Under the pieces are notes generated by a model that worked only from the letters and a program-made list of their open reading frames with translations, made no database searches and was not told the origin of the DNA. Below, piece after piece: positions 39,801 through 52,063 of a stretch of 64,000 nucleotides of DNA (the stretch's first letter is position 1; every line of letters starts with the position of its first letter). The DNA lies in assembly GCA_014773175.1 (NCBI GenBank), contig VXCM01000163.1, forward strand, positions 1 to 64,000, in the 5' to 3' direction. A program made the translations under genes and the position numbers. This DNA is from Lucifuga dentata (taxonomy: Eukaryota; Chordata; Actinopteri; Ophidiiformes; Bythitidae).

Positions 39801-42800
39801 TCATAATTTTTTGCTTTTTTTTTTTGCACCTCACTTCTTTGTGTGTCCACAACTCAATCCCATACTGTTGGAAAAAGTCACTCGAACGGAGAAGGATGTT
39901 GCTGCTGTCCAGATTCATTGCCTGAAAAAAGATAATGCCATTTGTAATGTGTATAAATGTTTCTTTAATGCATCCCTTACGTTTGAGGATAGATTTACAA
40001 AAAAGCGCTGACAGATAATCTACTTAAAGAACAGAGCATTGCAGGACAGTCTTCACTGTTCAAACAGGACTGTGAAGTATGAACACAGGCTGTCTCTTCT
40101 GTCTGACTTCTTACCTTACTCAGTTTGGGCTTGTCAAAAGGAGGCAGGATGTCTTTGGTTACCATGATGATTCGGCCCTGGTAACAGTTCTGCCGCAGCA
40201 TCTCAGCACAAACCAGGGAGGCAGGACCTAGACACACAAAATTCACACTCAGGCTATCATTTATCAGCTGGTACATTCCGTTTAGAGGAATATACCAGCT
40301 TAAAAATTCTCTTAAAATGTCCTCTCTCTTACCGCTACATTTTTTAATTATGGAAAAAAGGAACAAATTTGGATTACCTTAAACTCAAAAAATGCAGCTT
40401 AAACTGTAAAATTACCTTACGTGATCACAGGACTTTTCCCCTTGAGGGAAAAGACTCAAGGAACACCCAACACTAGTTGTCTCGCTCCTCCACACAACTT
40501 GCTACCAGGTCAGGTTGTGCCAGAACTCAAGCCTGATTTGTGTTCACAGATTTCCACATTTTAAAGGACCATACTGGCCATTTTGCATGTTTGAGCCTAA
40601 TATATTCCATTTTCATACATGTTACGTTACTGACAACCATTTCCCAAAGGATAAAACCATATTTCAGCTTTCCTGATATTTTGCAAAATTTCTTAATCTT
40701 TTAAAATCAAATATTCAAGCAATATACCCACCTTAAAAATCAATGTTTCACCTGCTAATAGTTACACAGCCTTATGAAGTCACAGTCATTTAAATTTTTT
40801 GATAAATACATAGGTCTTCTTTTGGGACTATATTCCCCAGTGGAGATATACATTCACTCCGTGCTTTTTATTGCGCTTAAACACTAAAATTGTGTAACTT
40901 CGAAAAAACCCTAAATATGCGTCTTGTTTGCGATGATGGATTACCTATCCCAAGAATATTTCAAGTATCAACAAGTTGATTTTAAGNCGTCTTGTTTGCG
41001 ATGATGGATTACCTATCCCAAGAATATTTCAAGTATCAACAAGTTGATTTTAAGAGCGTACTAGAATAAATTAAACCATTCTGGTTTGGAAGGTAGGAAA
41101 TTTTTTTTTAATTCACTGTTCCATTAGTATGCGTTGGGAAATGATTGTCAGTAACCTTACATGTATGAAAATTGAATATATTAGGCTCAAACATGCAAAA
41201 NAAATGATTGTCAGTAACCTTACATGTATGAAAATTGAATATATTAGGCTCAAACATGCAAAATAGCTAGTATGGTCCTTTAATTTACATTGGCTGAATA
41301 CTACAACAGTCAGTCGAGTTAATTCAAATAAAAAGGCCTTGGACTGACGGCTTCAAGCTTCCACTCTCAAGTCAGACCTCCTATATTTATTAAATGATTT
41401 ATTACATCTAGTGCTTACCGCCTCCTATGAGCAGGACAGTGTGATTGATATCTGGGTTCATGCTGCACATCTCCTTCACTCGCCTGGTCACCGTCAGAGA
41501 CTGAGAGAGGAACCACAGATAAACAGGGAACTGTTTAAAGTTGAATATTTTTAAATAAAATTTAAAAAAAAAAAACACTGTNTAAACAGGGAACTGTTTA
41601 AAGTTGAATATTTTTAAATAAAATTTAAAAAAAAAAAACACTGTGATCAATTGAAATGGATTTATCTTGCCTTCACTCACATTTTTGTTAATGGAAACGT
41701 AGACATTGCCGTCCGTTATTTTGACCTGTCAAAAGGCAAAATATGTAAGAGCAGTTACAAGATTTTGTCCAGTACAGGTCTTAGATCACAAATCATATTA
41801 TTTTGCAAGACAAAATAATGTTTCTGGAATATGAACTGAAGCAGGGGTTCGATATAAATTGATCTATTTCCAGTACTGCAATGCCTTCACTGAAACTACA
41901 TTAAATGAATGATACCAGCATCTACAATTGCACTGGAAATTTAGCAAAAATATGAAATAACTTCAACTTCACTGTGTAATTATTGTTCTTGACCTACTGC
42001 TATCTTTTAACATGGATTTGGAAAAATTCTAGCCCAAGGAAGATTCTTATTAGGTTTTGAACATCATACCAAGGAGCAAAATTCATTTTATCTTATCAGC
42101 TAAATTGTTGTATGGTTTTGTTTAAAAACTATGGAAGGAAAATGCTAGAGTAAAAAAAATGAATCTATCGATCAATCCATTTTGTTTTCATTCAGTGCAC
42201 ACTAACTTTTGGCATGAATCAAATTCAAATGCAAAACCCCATTTGAGTCACATTAGCACAAGTTTTGTGACTTTTGCTAAGTCACAAAACTTGGAAAAAG
42301 TGAACCAATAATTTGTACCAACAGACCATCACAAATATCAATCAGTTTTAACCTGGAGATAGTATCTCTTCAAAATTCATTCATTTTATTAGAGGCATAA
42401 ATTGCTAATAAATGTTGACCACTGCAGCTAAATTTTACCTTATAAGTGGGAAGACAGTCTAGACCTGGATATTCCTCAATATCTCCAGTCCTAACATTGA
42501 AGCAAGCACCATGAAAAGGACATCTCACTCTGTCACCAGCCAGTGCTCCTGTATTATTAAGAGAACAAACAGCTAACATTCAAAGTATTCACAGTCCTTT
42601 GTTCCACATTTACACCTTTAATCATGCAGCTGGGCGTTTTACAGTAGCCTCCTCATGCCACAGATACCAAAAATGGCATGAAGATTTTTGAGACTGAAAC
42701 TCTGTTAGACTTCATATAAAACTCGGTGATTTTACAGTTACCATGCAAGAATCCATAAAATATGTTAATTTGGGTTGTGCAAGCCTCATTGTTTTCCATT

Positions 42801-43795
42801 TTTATCCATTTTTCCTTAAACTGAATTTCACACATCCAAAAGTTTGTTTCCCGCAGATTGCAATAACTGAGGTTATCTTGCAGCGAAAACAGGCTGAGAA
42901 CACATTTCCACAAACAGAAACTGAAGAGAAAAATGGGAAGTAAATGCAATGATCAGCTGATTATGAGTGCTAGCACTGCAGCGTGGTATTTTTATAATCC
43001 TAATTACACCTGGATTATCCTTTTTAAAAATAAAAATAAAAAATCACATTTTCACCCATTTTTGTTAGATTTGGATGATAAACACAGATAGATTCCTAGA
43101 ACCATACTGTTTTATTTCTGCTTTTATGTTTTTGTTTTTATGTTGTATGTTGCACATTGACGATGTATGTGTGGTGTTTTTTTATTTTTTATTTATTTTT
43201 ATTTTTTTTGGTGGTGAGACCAAAGACCAATTTCCAGCACGCTGGACAATAAAGTATTGTATTGTATTGTATTANTTGGTGGTGAGACCAAAGACCAATT
43301 TCCAGCACGCTGGACAATAAAGTATTGTATTGTATTGTATTATTGTATTGTAGATTGTTGGCAAAATTAAAATAATATTAAGTCCCAGATTTGTGTTCAC
43401 TAGTAAAGTATAGGCATTATAGTGTGTATGTGTGTGTGTGTGTGTGCATGTGTGTGAGTAAGTAAATAAAGAATGTAAATCATTACCTTTAACCAGAGGA
43501 GCATTGTAATGAGAGCACTGGCTTCCCACAGCATTGTACTGACCCTGGATACGAACCAGCAACATTTTCTGTTCCCCCACAGTCACTTCCTTCATCCTTA
43601 ACAAACACACACGGAGAAGAAAGCGATGACTGAATAAAATGTGGCAAAGTCAATTTACTTAATTAAAGAGATCAACACTCCAGTGAGAAGAAGCCTTGTG
43701 ACATACTGTCCATCTCTCAGGTCAGATTCCTGACAGACCAGCCCAGTCACCTCCTCCTGCTCCACAGGTTGGCCTGGTTCCTGGCTTGAGTTCAT
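36846..43795 (-). CDS. aifm4: AIFM3/AIFM4-type Rieske + FAD/NAD(H) oxidoreductase
   Basis: Apoptosis-inducing-factor-related flavoprotein with an N-terminal Rieske domain, as in AIFM3; fish carry a further paralogue, aifm4, which I think this is. Exons in phase: 43707-43795, 43487-43596, 42439-42548, 41681-41725, 41419-41500, 40115-40227, 39835-39921, 39633-39724, 39312-39442, 38795-38910, 38642-38713, 38484-38547, 38204-38280, 37657-37774, 37448-37546, 37273-37348, 37007-37111, plus a tentative last exon 36846-36924 (about 554 aa in all). Start MNSSQEPGQPVEQ sits at the head of exon 1 after a spliced 5' UTR. The Rieske [2Fe-2S] ligands are visible as CSHYNAPLVKG and CPFHGACF. First dinucleotide fold VLLIGGGPASLVCAE (third Gly is Ser), second AVIIGASFIGMEVASYL, FAD motif VFAAGDV, then the family block LLGKSIRYTGYGEGY. 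No long mitochondrial presequence is visible. If the last donor is skipped, the protein stops at TGA 37005-37003. Confidence 0.85.
38030..38071. repeat. Poly-A run with N gap
   Basis: An A-rich run broken by an N at 38055, in the AIFM-like intron between the exons at 38204 and 37774. Length is unreliable. Confidence 0.8.
40561..41283 (+). mobile_element. TTAA MITE copy, family A, in AIFM-like intron
   Basis: Best-preserved interior of the family. TTAA (40561-40564) then aggaccatactggcc; right end tagtatggtcct then TTAA (41280-41283). Two Ns (40987, 41201), each flanked by exact duplicates of 50-70 bp, inflate it to about 720 bp. Without those duplications it would be near 590-600 bp like the others. 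It lies in the intron between the exons at 41419 and 40227. Confidence 0.88.
43205..43352 (+). repeat. Retroposon-like tail with (TGTAT)n
   Basis: The segment gaccaatttccagcacgctg followed by gacaataaagtattgtattg resembles fish LINE/SINE 3' ends: an AATAAAGTA signal, then a short tandem repeat. It appears twice across the N at 43275, probably from unmerged contigs, so one element of about 90 bp is more likely. Confidence 0.5.
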
Positions 43796-44233
43796 AACTG
43801 CAAGACATCATAGGTCATATTATAAAACCAGATTACTGTCTAGCTGAATGACCATTAAACTGGTCTGCACAGAGCAAACATCACACTGATATGCAGGAGT
43901 TTCATTTAGCTTGTTTAATTTTGTAGATAGCACATATTTAACTGTTTGCTGCTGGCTTTCTTCTTTGCTGTTCTCATTAGATTGCACTCCACGGTGAGAA
44001 CAGTATAAGCTAGTTTCTGCTCATTTTTCTTATCTGCACAGCTTATGCTTTGTCTATTTTTTTTTCTTTTACAAGTATATACACTTAACGTTAAACTGCA
44101 CTGACTTGCATTTGCCACGATTGAACGTTTAAACACCGAGCATCCAAAAGGCATCGTGGCTTCTCTCAGAACAGTTACAGGCTTCTCACCTTATTTCTAA
44201 AATGCACATATATTAATTAGCATGAATTATATA

Positions 44234-44423
44234 TGACGTCATGCTCACCGGCTTTTCCCTCTGAACAGCGATCAGCAATGATTTTGTCCTCTCCGCTTGT
44301 CTTCAGTGTTTACAGATAAACAAACGTGGGTCGTTATGGATGTCACTCTGACGGCCTGTGTGTGCTGACCGGGTCGCGTGATCCACGTGGGCTCCTCCCA
44401 CAGCCCACAGTACGCGTCACGTG
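44234..44423 (-). promoter_or_regulatory. aifm4: AIFM-like gene 5' exon/promoter with CRE and two E-boxes
   Basis: A minus-strand donor AAGCCG|GTGAGC (exon edge 44249) matches the acceptor before the start-codon exon, so the first exon is noncoding and lies at about 44249-44340. A perfect TGACGTCA (44234-44241) lies just inside intron 1. Two CACGTG E-boxes (44384-44389 and 44418-44423) lie upstream. Factor binding is inference only. Confidence 0.4.
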
Positions 44424-44483
44424 TCTGAGAAAGACAGATCCACTGCGGGGACTCCTGCCTCTATCAACAAGAGTGAATCCACT

Positions 44484-44760
44484 TTAGTGGTTTTCAACCC
44501 TGGTGCTCCTTTTCCATCTCTCCCTGCTGTACCTCCCCACATCTGATTAAATGAGGTGTGTTCAGCCAATCAAGTCGTGGGAGGCACCAAATCTGGTGTG
44601 TGTGCATTTGATCAAGATTTATTTTTCTTATCTGCACAGTCTGTTGCAGATAAGAAAAATAAATGCCTGATAAATGATAGATGTGCTCATTTGATCATGA
44701 AGTGGCGTCTCCCAGATCTTGACTGGCTGATCAGGAATGATTTCTCCAGTTTGACATAAA
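44484..44760. mobile_element. Foldback (hAT-like?) non-autonomous element
   Basis: The centre is a perfect 20-bp inverted repeat (44617-44636 and 44645-44664, atttatttttcttatctgca) with an 8-bp loop. Outer arms also pair: ccaatcaagtcgtgggaggc near 44567 with the complement of cgtctcccagatcttgactg near 44705. The left edge agtggttttcaacc resembles hAT ends. A diverged relative with gccaatcaagatctgggagg lies at about 49035-49190. Edges are not certain. Confidence 0.45.
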
Positions 44761-46373
44761 GATGGCTCCTCTCCTTAACTCCTCATTCAAATCTAAAATT
44801 AAATCTGTTCACAATATGTACATCCTTGTCCATAAAGGAGTGTTCCATCTCTTGTCAGAACCATTAGTCACACCGTACTTTAGCCTAAATCTGCTTTTCA
44901 GGTTTGTTTGTTTTTTGTTTTGTTTATTTATTTATTTATTGTCTGTCTGTTTGTTTGTTGGGAGGAGGGGGTATGATTTATTTATGTATTTATTTATTGC
45001 ACTTCTTAGGACTTTTCTGCAACTCAGGAACCTTGCATCTTTCCAGAAAAATCATTGGCAATATTCCTCCACTCTGTTGGTGTCTGTGACGTAAAATCAA
45101 GACAGCAGACAAAGTGTTCACCCAGATTAAAATAATCTAAATTATTAATATTCCAACATTCACACAGAAAATTATAAAGAAAATTTACTTTGGGATTATG
45201 GCCTTTCTGGGTGTTCTGGTTCTGTTCAGAGACTTCTTTTTTGCAGGTAGCGGGGTCCGTCTAACATTATAATAACCAGGTGATGGCGCTGCGTTAATTA
45301 TTAAAAAAAAATAATAATCCAGAATCCCATGATCAGGTTATGGCTTGAAAGATGGCAGAGCTGTTTTGCTCATTTTCAGTAGATGACATAACTGAATTTA
45401 GAAGGTTGATGGAGTTCTCAGCCAAAGTGAATGATGCGATTTTGGTTGAAGAAATATTCTTATTCTTTAGATGTTTTTACACACATCTGTTTTCATTTGT
45501 GTTCAAATGTTATAGCTTACAAGAATTTTACCATAGAAAACTATAGAATACACATTTTTGATGGATATTAAATCATTTAAAATGTAGAACAAATGTGTCA
45601 ATTTAGAGTCCCATGTGCCTAACACATTGTCTATTTATATTCGAAATAAACTACTTTACCCATCTGTCTCTGTCTGTTTATGAAAAAATGAGGCGGGCTA
45701 AACGTAATGTTGCCTTCACGTGCTCTTCGTAATTACTAACTCTCCGTGATAGGTGAACGCAACATACCACCCAACACGTTTAGGTTCTGGTCTCCAGAGA
45801 TAATATCAGACTCTGAAACAAATTTATATTGTGGGTGTTATTTTCTTTGAGAATTCAAATGTTAAGATTTCAAAAAAGCAAAATACAAAAAACAGCATCT
45901 GCTGAAGGTAAGTTTGCTAATTTTGAAGGTTTTTGTTTTATTAAGAAGATACTGCTTAAAGAGCCATAAAATGTGTGTGCATTTGTTTGTCATATTTGTT
46001 TAACTGACAGATTTCTTAGCTTATGATGGCTGCTGCTTTCGCATCTACCTTAGCTTCATGCAGGCTCTGTCAACCTGGCCAAATTTGGACATTCTGGCTC
46101 CAAACAAATGCATAGAAGGCAATTGACTGTAAATTTAACTTAAGGAGTATGTTTAAACTTTTTTCTGGATGAGGTATTCAAATTGATGGTTTATTAATTT
46201 TAATGAAATGTCATTACCTAGGGCGGACTCTGAAAAAGTTTTTGTTCATACTCCAGTGCTCAAAAACATGCACATAAGTTATCTTTCGCTGGTTCTGCCA
46301 AGTTCAATGCCTGCTCACATGAATGACATGGAAATGACATCTTGATATGGCTCTTTATAGCTTTAACCTTTTA

Positions 46374-46406
<33 letters not shown>

Positions 46407-47440
46407 TCATGGAATTAGATGATTGTCTTGCTCAAATATATTTCAATAACATTTGGCCAAAGAAGAAACCACACAGCAGCAGAATATGCAATGTTAAAAG
46501 AGTAAAGGAAATCAGGGTAATGTTGTTCAAGCATTTTGTAGTGTTGTGGTCCAGTTATATGCTTCCTTCCAACTGTGCAAAACTTTTTGCAATAGTTTTT
46601 GAGATAATTTGACAGGTGTGTCACTGGTAAACACTAATTCGTCTGCAGGAAAAACACTAAGGAGCAGTGCAGGCATTTAATATGATGCAAAGAAAGCTAG
46701 AAAAAATAGAGAAATTCTAGAAAACATTTTAAGAAAAATAAACTTGATGTAGAGTTCTTTCCCACCTGACTCTAGAAAGTTTTTGTCTTCATGAGTGTAG
46801 AAATAACTTTAGTTAATAATGCCCTTAAGGAGTTTTTTTTTTTTTTTTTTTTTTTTTTAATTAACTAGGGATACTAGAGCTACTTTCATCCATATCTATG
46901 TAACAAATTTCCGCCAGCCCCTGAAGGCATCACACAACGTGAAGCACTCTATCTGGCTGTAGCCACGCCCACTGTAGTAGGGCGGGGAGAAGCTGCTGTT
47001 TGGTTTCTGTTGATGTACAAAGTTACACAAACCAGGCATGACCTTTAATAGCAACTTTCCCAACTGAAGGCTAAGGATAAAATGAATGTGAGCTCCACGC
47101 ATCACATTTTAACCAAACGCTCATTAATGAACCAGCAGAGCTTTTGAGGGAATTTTAAGAAGTATTATACGAAGAGAAAACACAGCCAGTCTCTTTCAGA
47201 AACTGTTTGACAGCCTCGTCCACGCCTTCTCTCCCTGGACGATAAGCGTGAAAGAAACACGCATTTTTTCGCGTTACACAAGCCCGTTTGTGCAACGGGG
47301 ATGACAGGAAACACACCGGAATTTTAACGTGCTTTTCTTTGCTGTCGCAAACAGTGAGCTTTGCTTCCATCTGACGCCCGCATTTGGGGATATTTTGGGC
47401 CCTTGAGCTGTTTACGTACCAGATTTAGGACATTTCAGCT
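44761..47440. other. Intergenic region between AIFM-like gene and tlcd2
   Basis: Contains (TTTA)n-rich sequence near 44930-45000, a (TAA)n array at 46374-46406 and a poly-T run near 46836-46858. A plus-strand 64-codon frame at 45352-45546 (MAELFCSFSVDD) and a minus-strand 71-codon frame at 47370-47155 were seen but not recognised. The last few hundred bases should contain the tlcd2 promoter. Confidence 0.5.
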
Positions 47441-50400
47441 ATGGAGTTGAGTTCAGTGTTTGTGACCACTGGGGTCTCCGTGGGATTTTTCAGGCTTGTA
47501 AACGCTGGGATCAATAAATTACCCGTTGCGGAGTCTGCCTGCAGGAATAGATGGAAATGGAGAAATATCTGTTCATCATTTGTGCACAGTCTGATCACCG
47601 CTATATGGGCAGTACTTTGGTGAGTTAAGCCAAACAAAATACTGAGAAGGATCAACAGAATTTATTTAGCCTTTAAGTTGGATCTGACTGTGTTGAGTTC
47701 TTGGCTTTTCATGCGCCTGTATAGTGCTTAGATGCTGTGCTAAAAAGCCTACATAGAGATCAAACTGATTTGATGAACTGAAAGACACATGGGTAGCTCT
47801 ACTACTCTAAATCAATGAATATTTTGAAAACTTTGAATCTTTTATCTGAACTTATCTTGTCTTTTCAGCTTTTTCCTGCACCCACAGATGGCTTCAGATT
47901 TGATAGAGACTCATTCTGTGTTTTCCCACTCTTTGGTGTGTGTTTCCATTGGTGAGTAGCTGTATTCAGTCCTCATTTATGATTTGTGCCTTTCTCTGAA
48001 TGGCCTGGGAAGGAGATGCATGCTGTAAGAGGAAGTGACTCTTTTTACCCAACAGCTAGACTCATTTCCAAACCTGTATGATGGCAAAATAGTTTTGGGA
48101 AATATTATCAAGTGTGTAGCCTAAAGCATTGAGTTTAACCAGGTGATCAATCAACTACTTGCAGAGAGCTTTTGCAATTATATTTGACTAATATGCACTA
48201 GAAGTGTGTACAGTATATTGCATTACCTGAGACCAATATGTGAATCATGTTGTCTGCAACAATAGGATGAACGTATGGCATAGAGTCTTTTTGTGCCTCC
48301 CTTTAAACTCCTGAATGTTCCATCATTTCTCACATCCACTCTTATGTTCCTAAACTAGTGCATTTGTGGTGAACCAATTTTCTGTCACAGTTTTTATTTG
48401 CCATAATTTACTTGGAATAATAAATATGTATTGATCATTTAACATTTAACTTGTTAAGGTCATTTTATCTCAAAAATTGCACCCTCTTCTGCCCTCTGGT
48501 TTGAGAGAGAGAGGGAGAAAGAGTTATCAATACACATAATTGTACAACAAGTTGAGTGAGCGTTCTTATAGAAGTCCGGAACTTGATGTTAAATGGCATC
48601 CTTGTCTGTTCCCAGACACAGCAGTGGACATCAGGCTGTGCCATCATAAAACTGTTGAACTGAGTAATAGGAAGCACCATTTCCTATCCGAACCTCTATC
48701 TCTTCTGCGCCTACAATTTATATGAACCCATACTCTTCCCAAGCAACGCGTAGATATGAAATTGATTTCTCATTCTCCCTCTCTCTTCCTGAGAGAGAAC
48801 AGAGAAAATTAGATATTTTCCACTTCTAACCTCTGAGATAACTTTTTAGCACGCTACACGTTGCTACACTACTATAACCATACTGCTTTGCATTTTGTGA
48901 TAACAGGTGAGAGCAGGTGTGTGTGTGTTTGTGTGTGTGTGTTTTTAACCTCACATTTGACTTGAGTGAGATGCACAGGTGCATCAGGTGATTTATTGCC
49001 ACCAAATTGCTCTGTCTAACTGGAATGCTGGAATTTAGCCAATCAAGATCTGGGAGGCAGCAACTCTTGATAAAATGAATGCACCTGATTTAGCCAGTCA
49101 GGTATGCATTGAGCAAAGAAAGATGGAAAATAAACAGGGCTATGGTACCCAGGCAAAGTATATAATGGTACCCCTGCTCTAGTATATAATGAATTTCACC
49201 ATCTCCTCTCCACCAAATGAGAGATGTTCATAAATTTGATGAATCAATTCTGTGTAACTCCTCAAACCTGAGTGTGCATACCTTCCCAGATTCTTAAAAT
49301 AGCTCCTCAACCTGTTTGTACATGTCCTCATTAATCCTTTAAGTATTCTGGATCAACCAGTGGCACACGAGCACAATAAACTGCTAATTTGTTGGATGTA
49401 TGTCTGGCCACAACGGCTCCATTTGGATTCTCAGGATTTCTTACATTCTTTCAAGAAGCGCAGCCCTGGAAGTTGGCAAGCTGAGGAGCTGCGCTGGGAT
49501 GTGAAGATCAATGAAGGGCATTATGGTTGGTCCCAGGCACCGGGTGTAACACCATACAGTCACGTGACATCAACATGGGCAGCAGCTGCGTAAGAAATTA
49601 GTTGATTTATGCAAGTTGTCTGCTTTAGATGCCACTAGTAACAGAGAGGGGAGTCATCTACGCACAATAAGAGGAGAGGGGAGTGCTCCTCCTGGGCCCT
49701 CCCACCAGCAGGGTGGTGTGATTCTGAGGCCACAGCAAGTTTAGAGAGGACTTTTGTGAAGTAGCTGTTTCTGTCTACCCCGGCTCAATTTGCTGCTGCA
49801 CTTTAGCTCACTGTTCATGCCTTAAATAATTCTCTACCTGTTGAATATTGATATTGTCCAGTGGCTATAGACCACTGAATCGTCTCATAGTAACCCACAT
49901 ATGGTTAATATTTTATGTGGGTTAAGCTGTATACAAATGCCTTTGATACCCTATAACTGGACATGAATAATCAGCTGGTGTTTAGAACTGTCTTACATCT
50001 TTGACTGAACATTATTGTGCTTACCGTGCCCCTTATCTCTGGAATACACTACCACTACATGTTAAAGAAGCAAGCTCAGTTGAAAATTTTAAATCAAGGT
50101 TGAAAACCCACCTCTATTCATTATTTTACAGCCTACCTTAGATTATCATTTTTTTCAAGCATCCTTTTAACTTTGCTCTTTTAATGTTCTTGTTTTTACT
50201 GTAACTTTGCTTTGATGATCTTTTTAATGTCCCTACTTTTTACCTTTACTGTAAAGTGTATCGGGACCATGATGCATGGTGATTTTGCACTTTAAATAAA
50301 TTGATTGATTGATTGATTGATTAGGTTACATGAAAAGTCAGGGAAAATGCCTTGATTTTGTAATAGTAAGTACTGCACTATGTATTGGACATTTTGTTGA

Positions 50401-51525
50401 TTTACTCAAGTTGAGATCATACTTGAAGACTAAAGGCCAAAGTGGTGAGATGTTTACATGCCACAAAAAGTCATTCAGGGTCAAACTAAGTCAGGCATCT
50501 TAATCAAGTTCGTCATAGCAGGACTATGAGCTTAACCGGGTTATTCTAACATAGCTATGATGTCGGCATGTCTCAGCTGAATGGAAAAAACAAATATTGA
50601 CCAAAGACCATTTAAAATTAGACATTTAAAAAAAAAAAAAATTCTTTCAAGCTAATTTCTTAGGAATCCTTTGGTCAATAAAGCAAGATCAGTTTGTCTT
50701 TTTCTTTGTCACCCACCCTTTCCTGAATACAAGATTTGAAATGAAAGAATGAGTCATGATTAAAACGCACAAAGAAAGATAAGAAATCTGGATTGAATTA
50801 CACTTTTTTAAAAATTATTCACATTCTCCTGTTCGTTGTTTTTCACAAAGCGGGACCTGGACTTAGCCTCCTGTGATTGTAAAGGACAACTGTAAAATGT
50901 GAAACTATACATTGAAAGGCACCAAAATGTGTGAATGGTCTTATATGAAACCATTTAAATATATATTACATTATATGCAAACCAGCTGTAATGATTATTT
51001 CTTTTCTGGCTGGTACAGGTATGTTATGTTTATTTATGATAAGACACACCCGAACATTTCACCAGCAGAAGGGTCCTGGTGTGAAATTCCTAACACAATA
51101 GGGTTAATTCCAGTCTGAAATCCTAGTGCCCCCCGATTCCTTCATCCCTGTGTTCATCGCTTCATTATTTTTCCAGTATTCTGAAAAGCTTGTCACCATG
51201 GATACGACTAGTGGCTGGGTGGGGGTGGAAGTGGGAGTGGGAGTGGCAGCGGTGGAGATGGATATCAATAGCCCCTCTCCAAGACACATCTTGGTTGCCA
51301 TTTTAGTCGCCATGGATGCAGGGGTCCCTCCTCCCCTACTTGCTATGCTAAAGGCTCCTGTCAGAAGAAGCCCTGTGTTTTGGGTCAGTAGCTACTAGCT
51401 GAAGCTGATGTTTACTGAGCTAAATGCTTTGTGTCTCCACAGGTTACTTCATCCATGACTTCTTTGACATGGTGCTGAACCAGAAACTGAGTCAGTCCTG
51501 GGAGCTTCTGTTTCATCACATGGTG
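47441..51525 (+). CDS. tlcd2: TLC domain-containing protein 2, exons 1-3 (partial)
   Basis: Multi-pass membrane protein of the TRAM-LAG1-CLN8 family. TLCD1/TLCD2 act at the plasma membrane and limit incorporation of long polyunsaturated acyl chains into phospholipids (family knowledge). Exons 47441-47619, 47869-47951 and 51443-51525 join in phase to 115 codons. Visible: an N-terminal hydrophobic segment (MELSSVFVTTGVSVGFFRLV), the conserved RWKWRNICSSFVHSLITAIW, HPQMASDLIETHS, and the motif GYFIHDFFDMVLNQ ... WELLFHHMV, whose HH pair is a TLC hallmark. Human TLCD2 continues for about another 110-130 residues of TLC domain. That last exon is not found in the remaining 12.4 kb, so it lies off the window or is missing from this assembly. 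Human TLCD2 is next to PRPF8, which favours TLCD2 over TLCD1. Confidence 0.88.
49985..50325 (+). mobile_element. LINE 3' end with (TGAT)n tail, in tlcd2 intron 2
   Basis: Frames around 50030-50130 translate to LWNTLPLHVKEASSVENF and then FKSRLKTHLYS, the standard C-terminus of fish L2/CR1-type LINE ORF2. It is followed by a 3' UTR and the tail aaataaattgattgattgat. 5'-truncated, as most such copies are. Confidence 0.65.
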
Positions 51526-52063
51526 GTAGGTCTTTCCAGCCTTACAGTCAGGTTTTAAAACATATACAGTGACCTCTGATTTTTTCTCTTGATCGCTTTT
51601 GCCTGTCACTCCAGTCTCTCAATAGCAAGCCCTCGAACCTGCAGTCATTGTATACTCACTACACAGACAAATCACAAACTTCAACACACACCTGTCATAA
51701 GCACACACAAGGTCTTCCTTGAAGGACAAAATACTCGTCTTTCTAGTCTAGCTGCAAAGAGGAAAGGAGGAACAAAGAGACAACAGTTTCAGTGATAGCC
51801 CCCCTGCCCCACTAAGGAGTCTTTTATCTATTGAGAAAGTTGAACCCTGCCCCCACCTTTAGTGTCTTGTCACTTAACCTACCGGTACAACTGTTTCTGC
51901 TAACGTTGCCATCAAAACCTAGTCATCTTCATGACATCCACTCAAGGAAGAACTGCTTATATCAGTTACCTCTTCATCAATTCCTGCTTTTACAGGAAGG
52001 AAATGCAAGCTAGACCTGAACTAACACCATGCAGACACACACTTCTTGGTGTTTTCATTGCAG

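Noticed and set aside
45352..45546. 64-codon frame starting MAELFCSFSVDD
   Set aside because: Short, unrecognised, no splice context. Could be a transposon remnant; kept only as a note in the intergenic entry.
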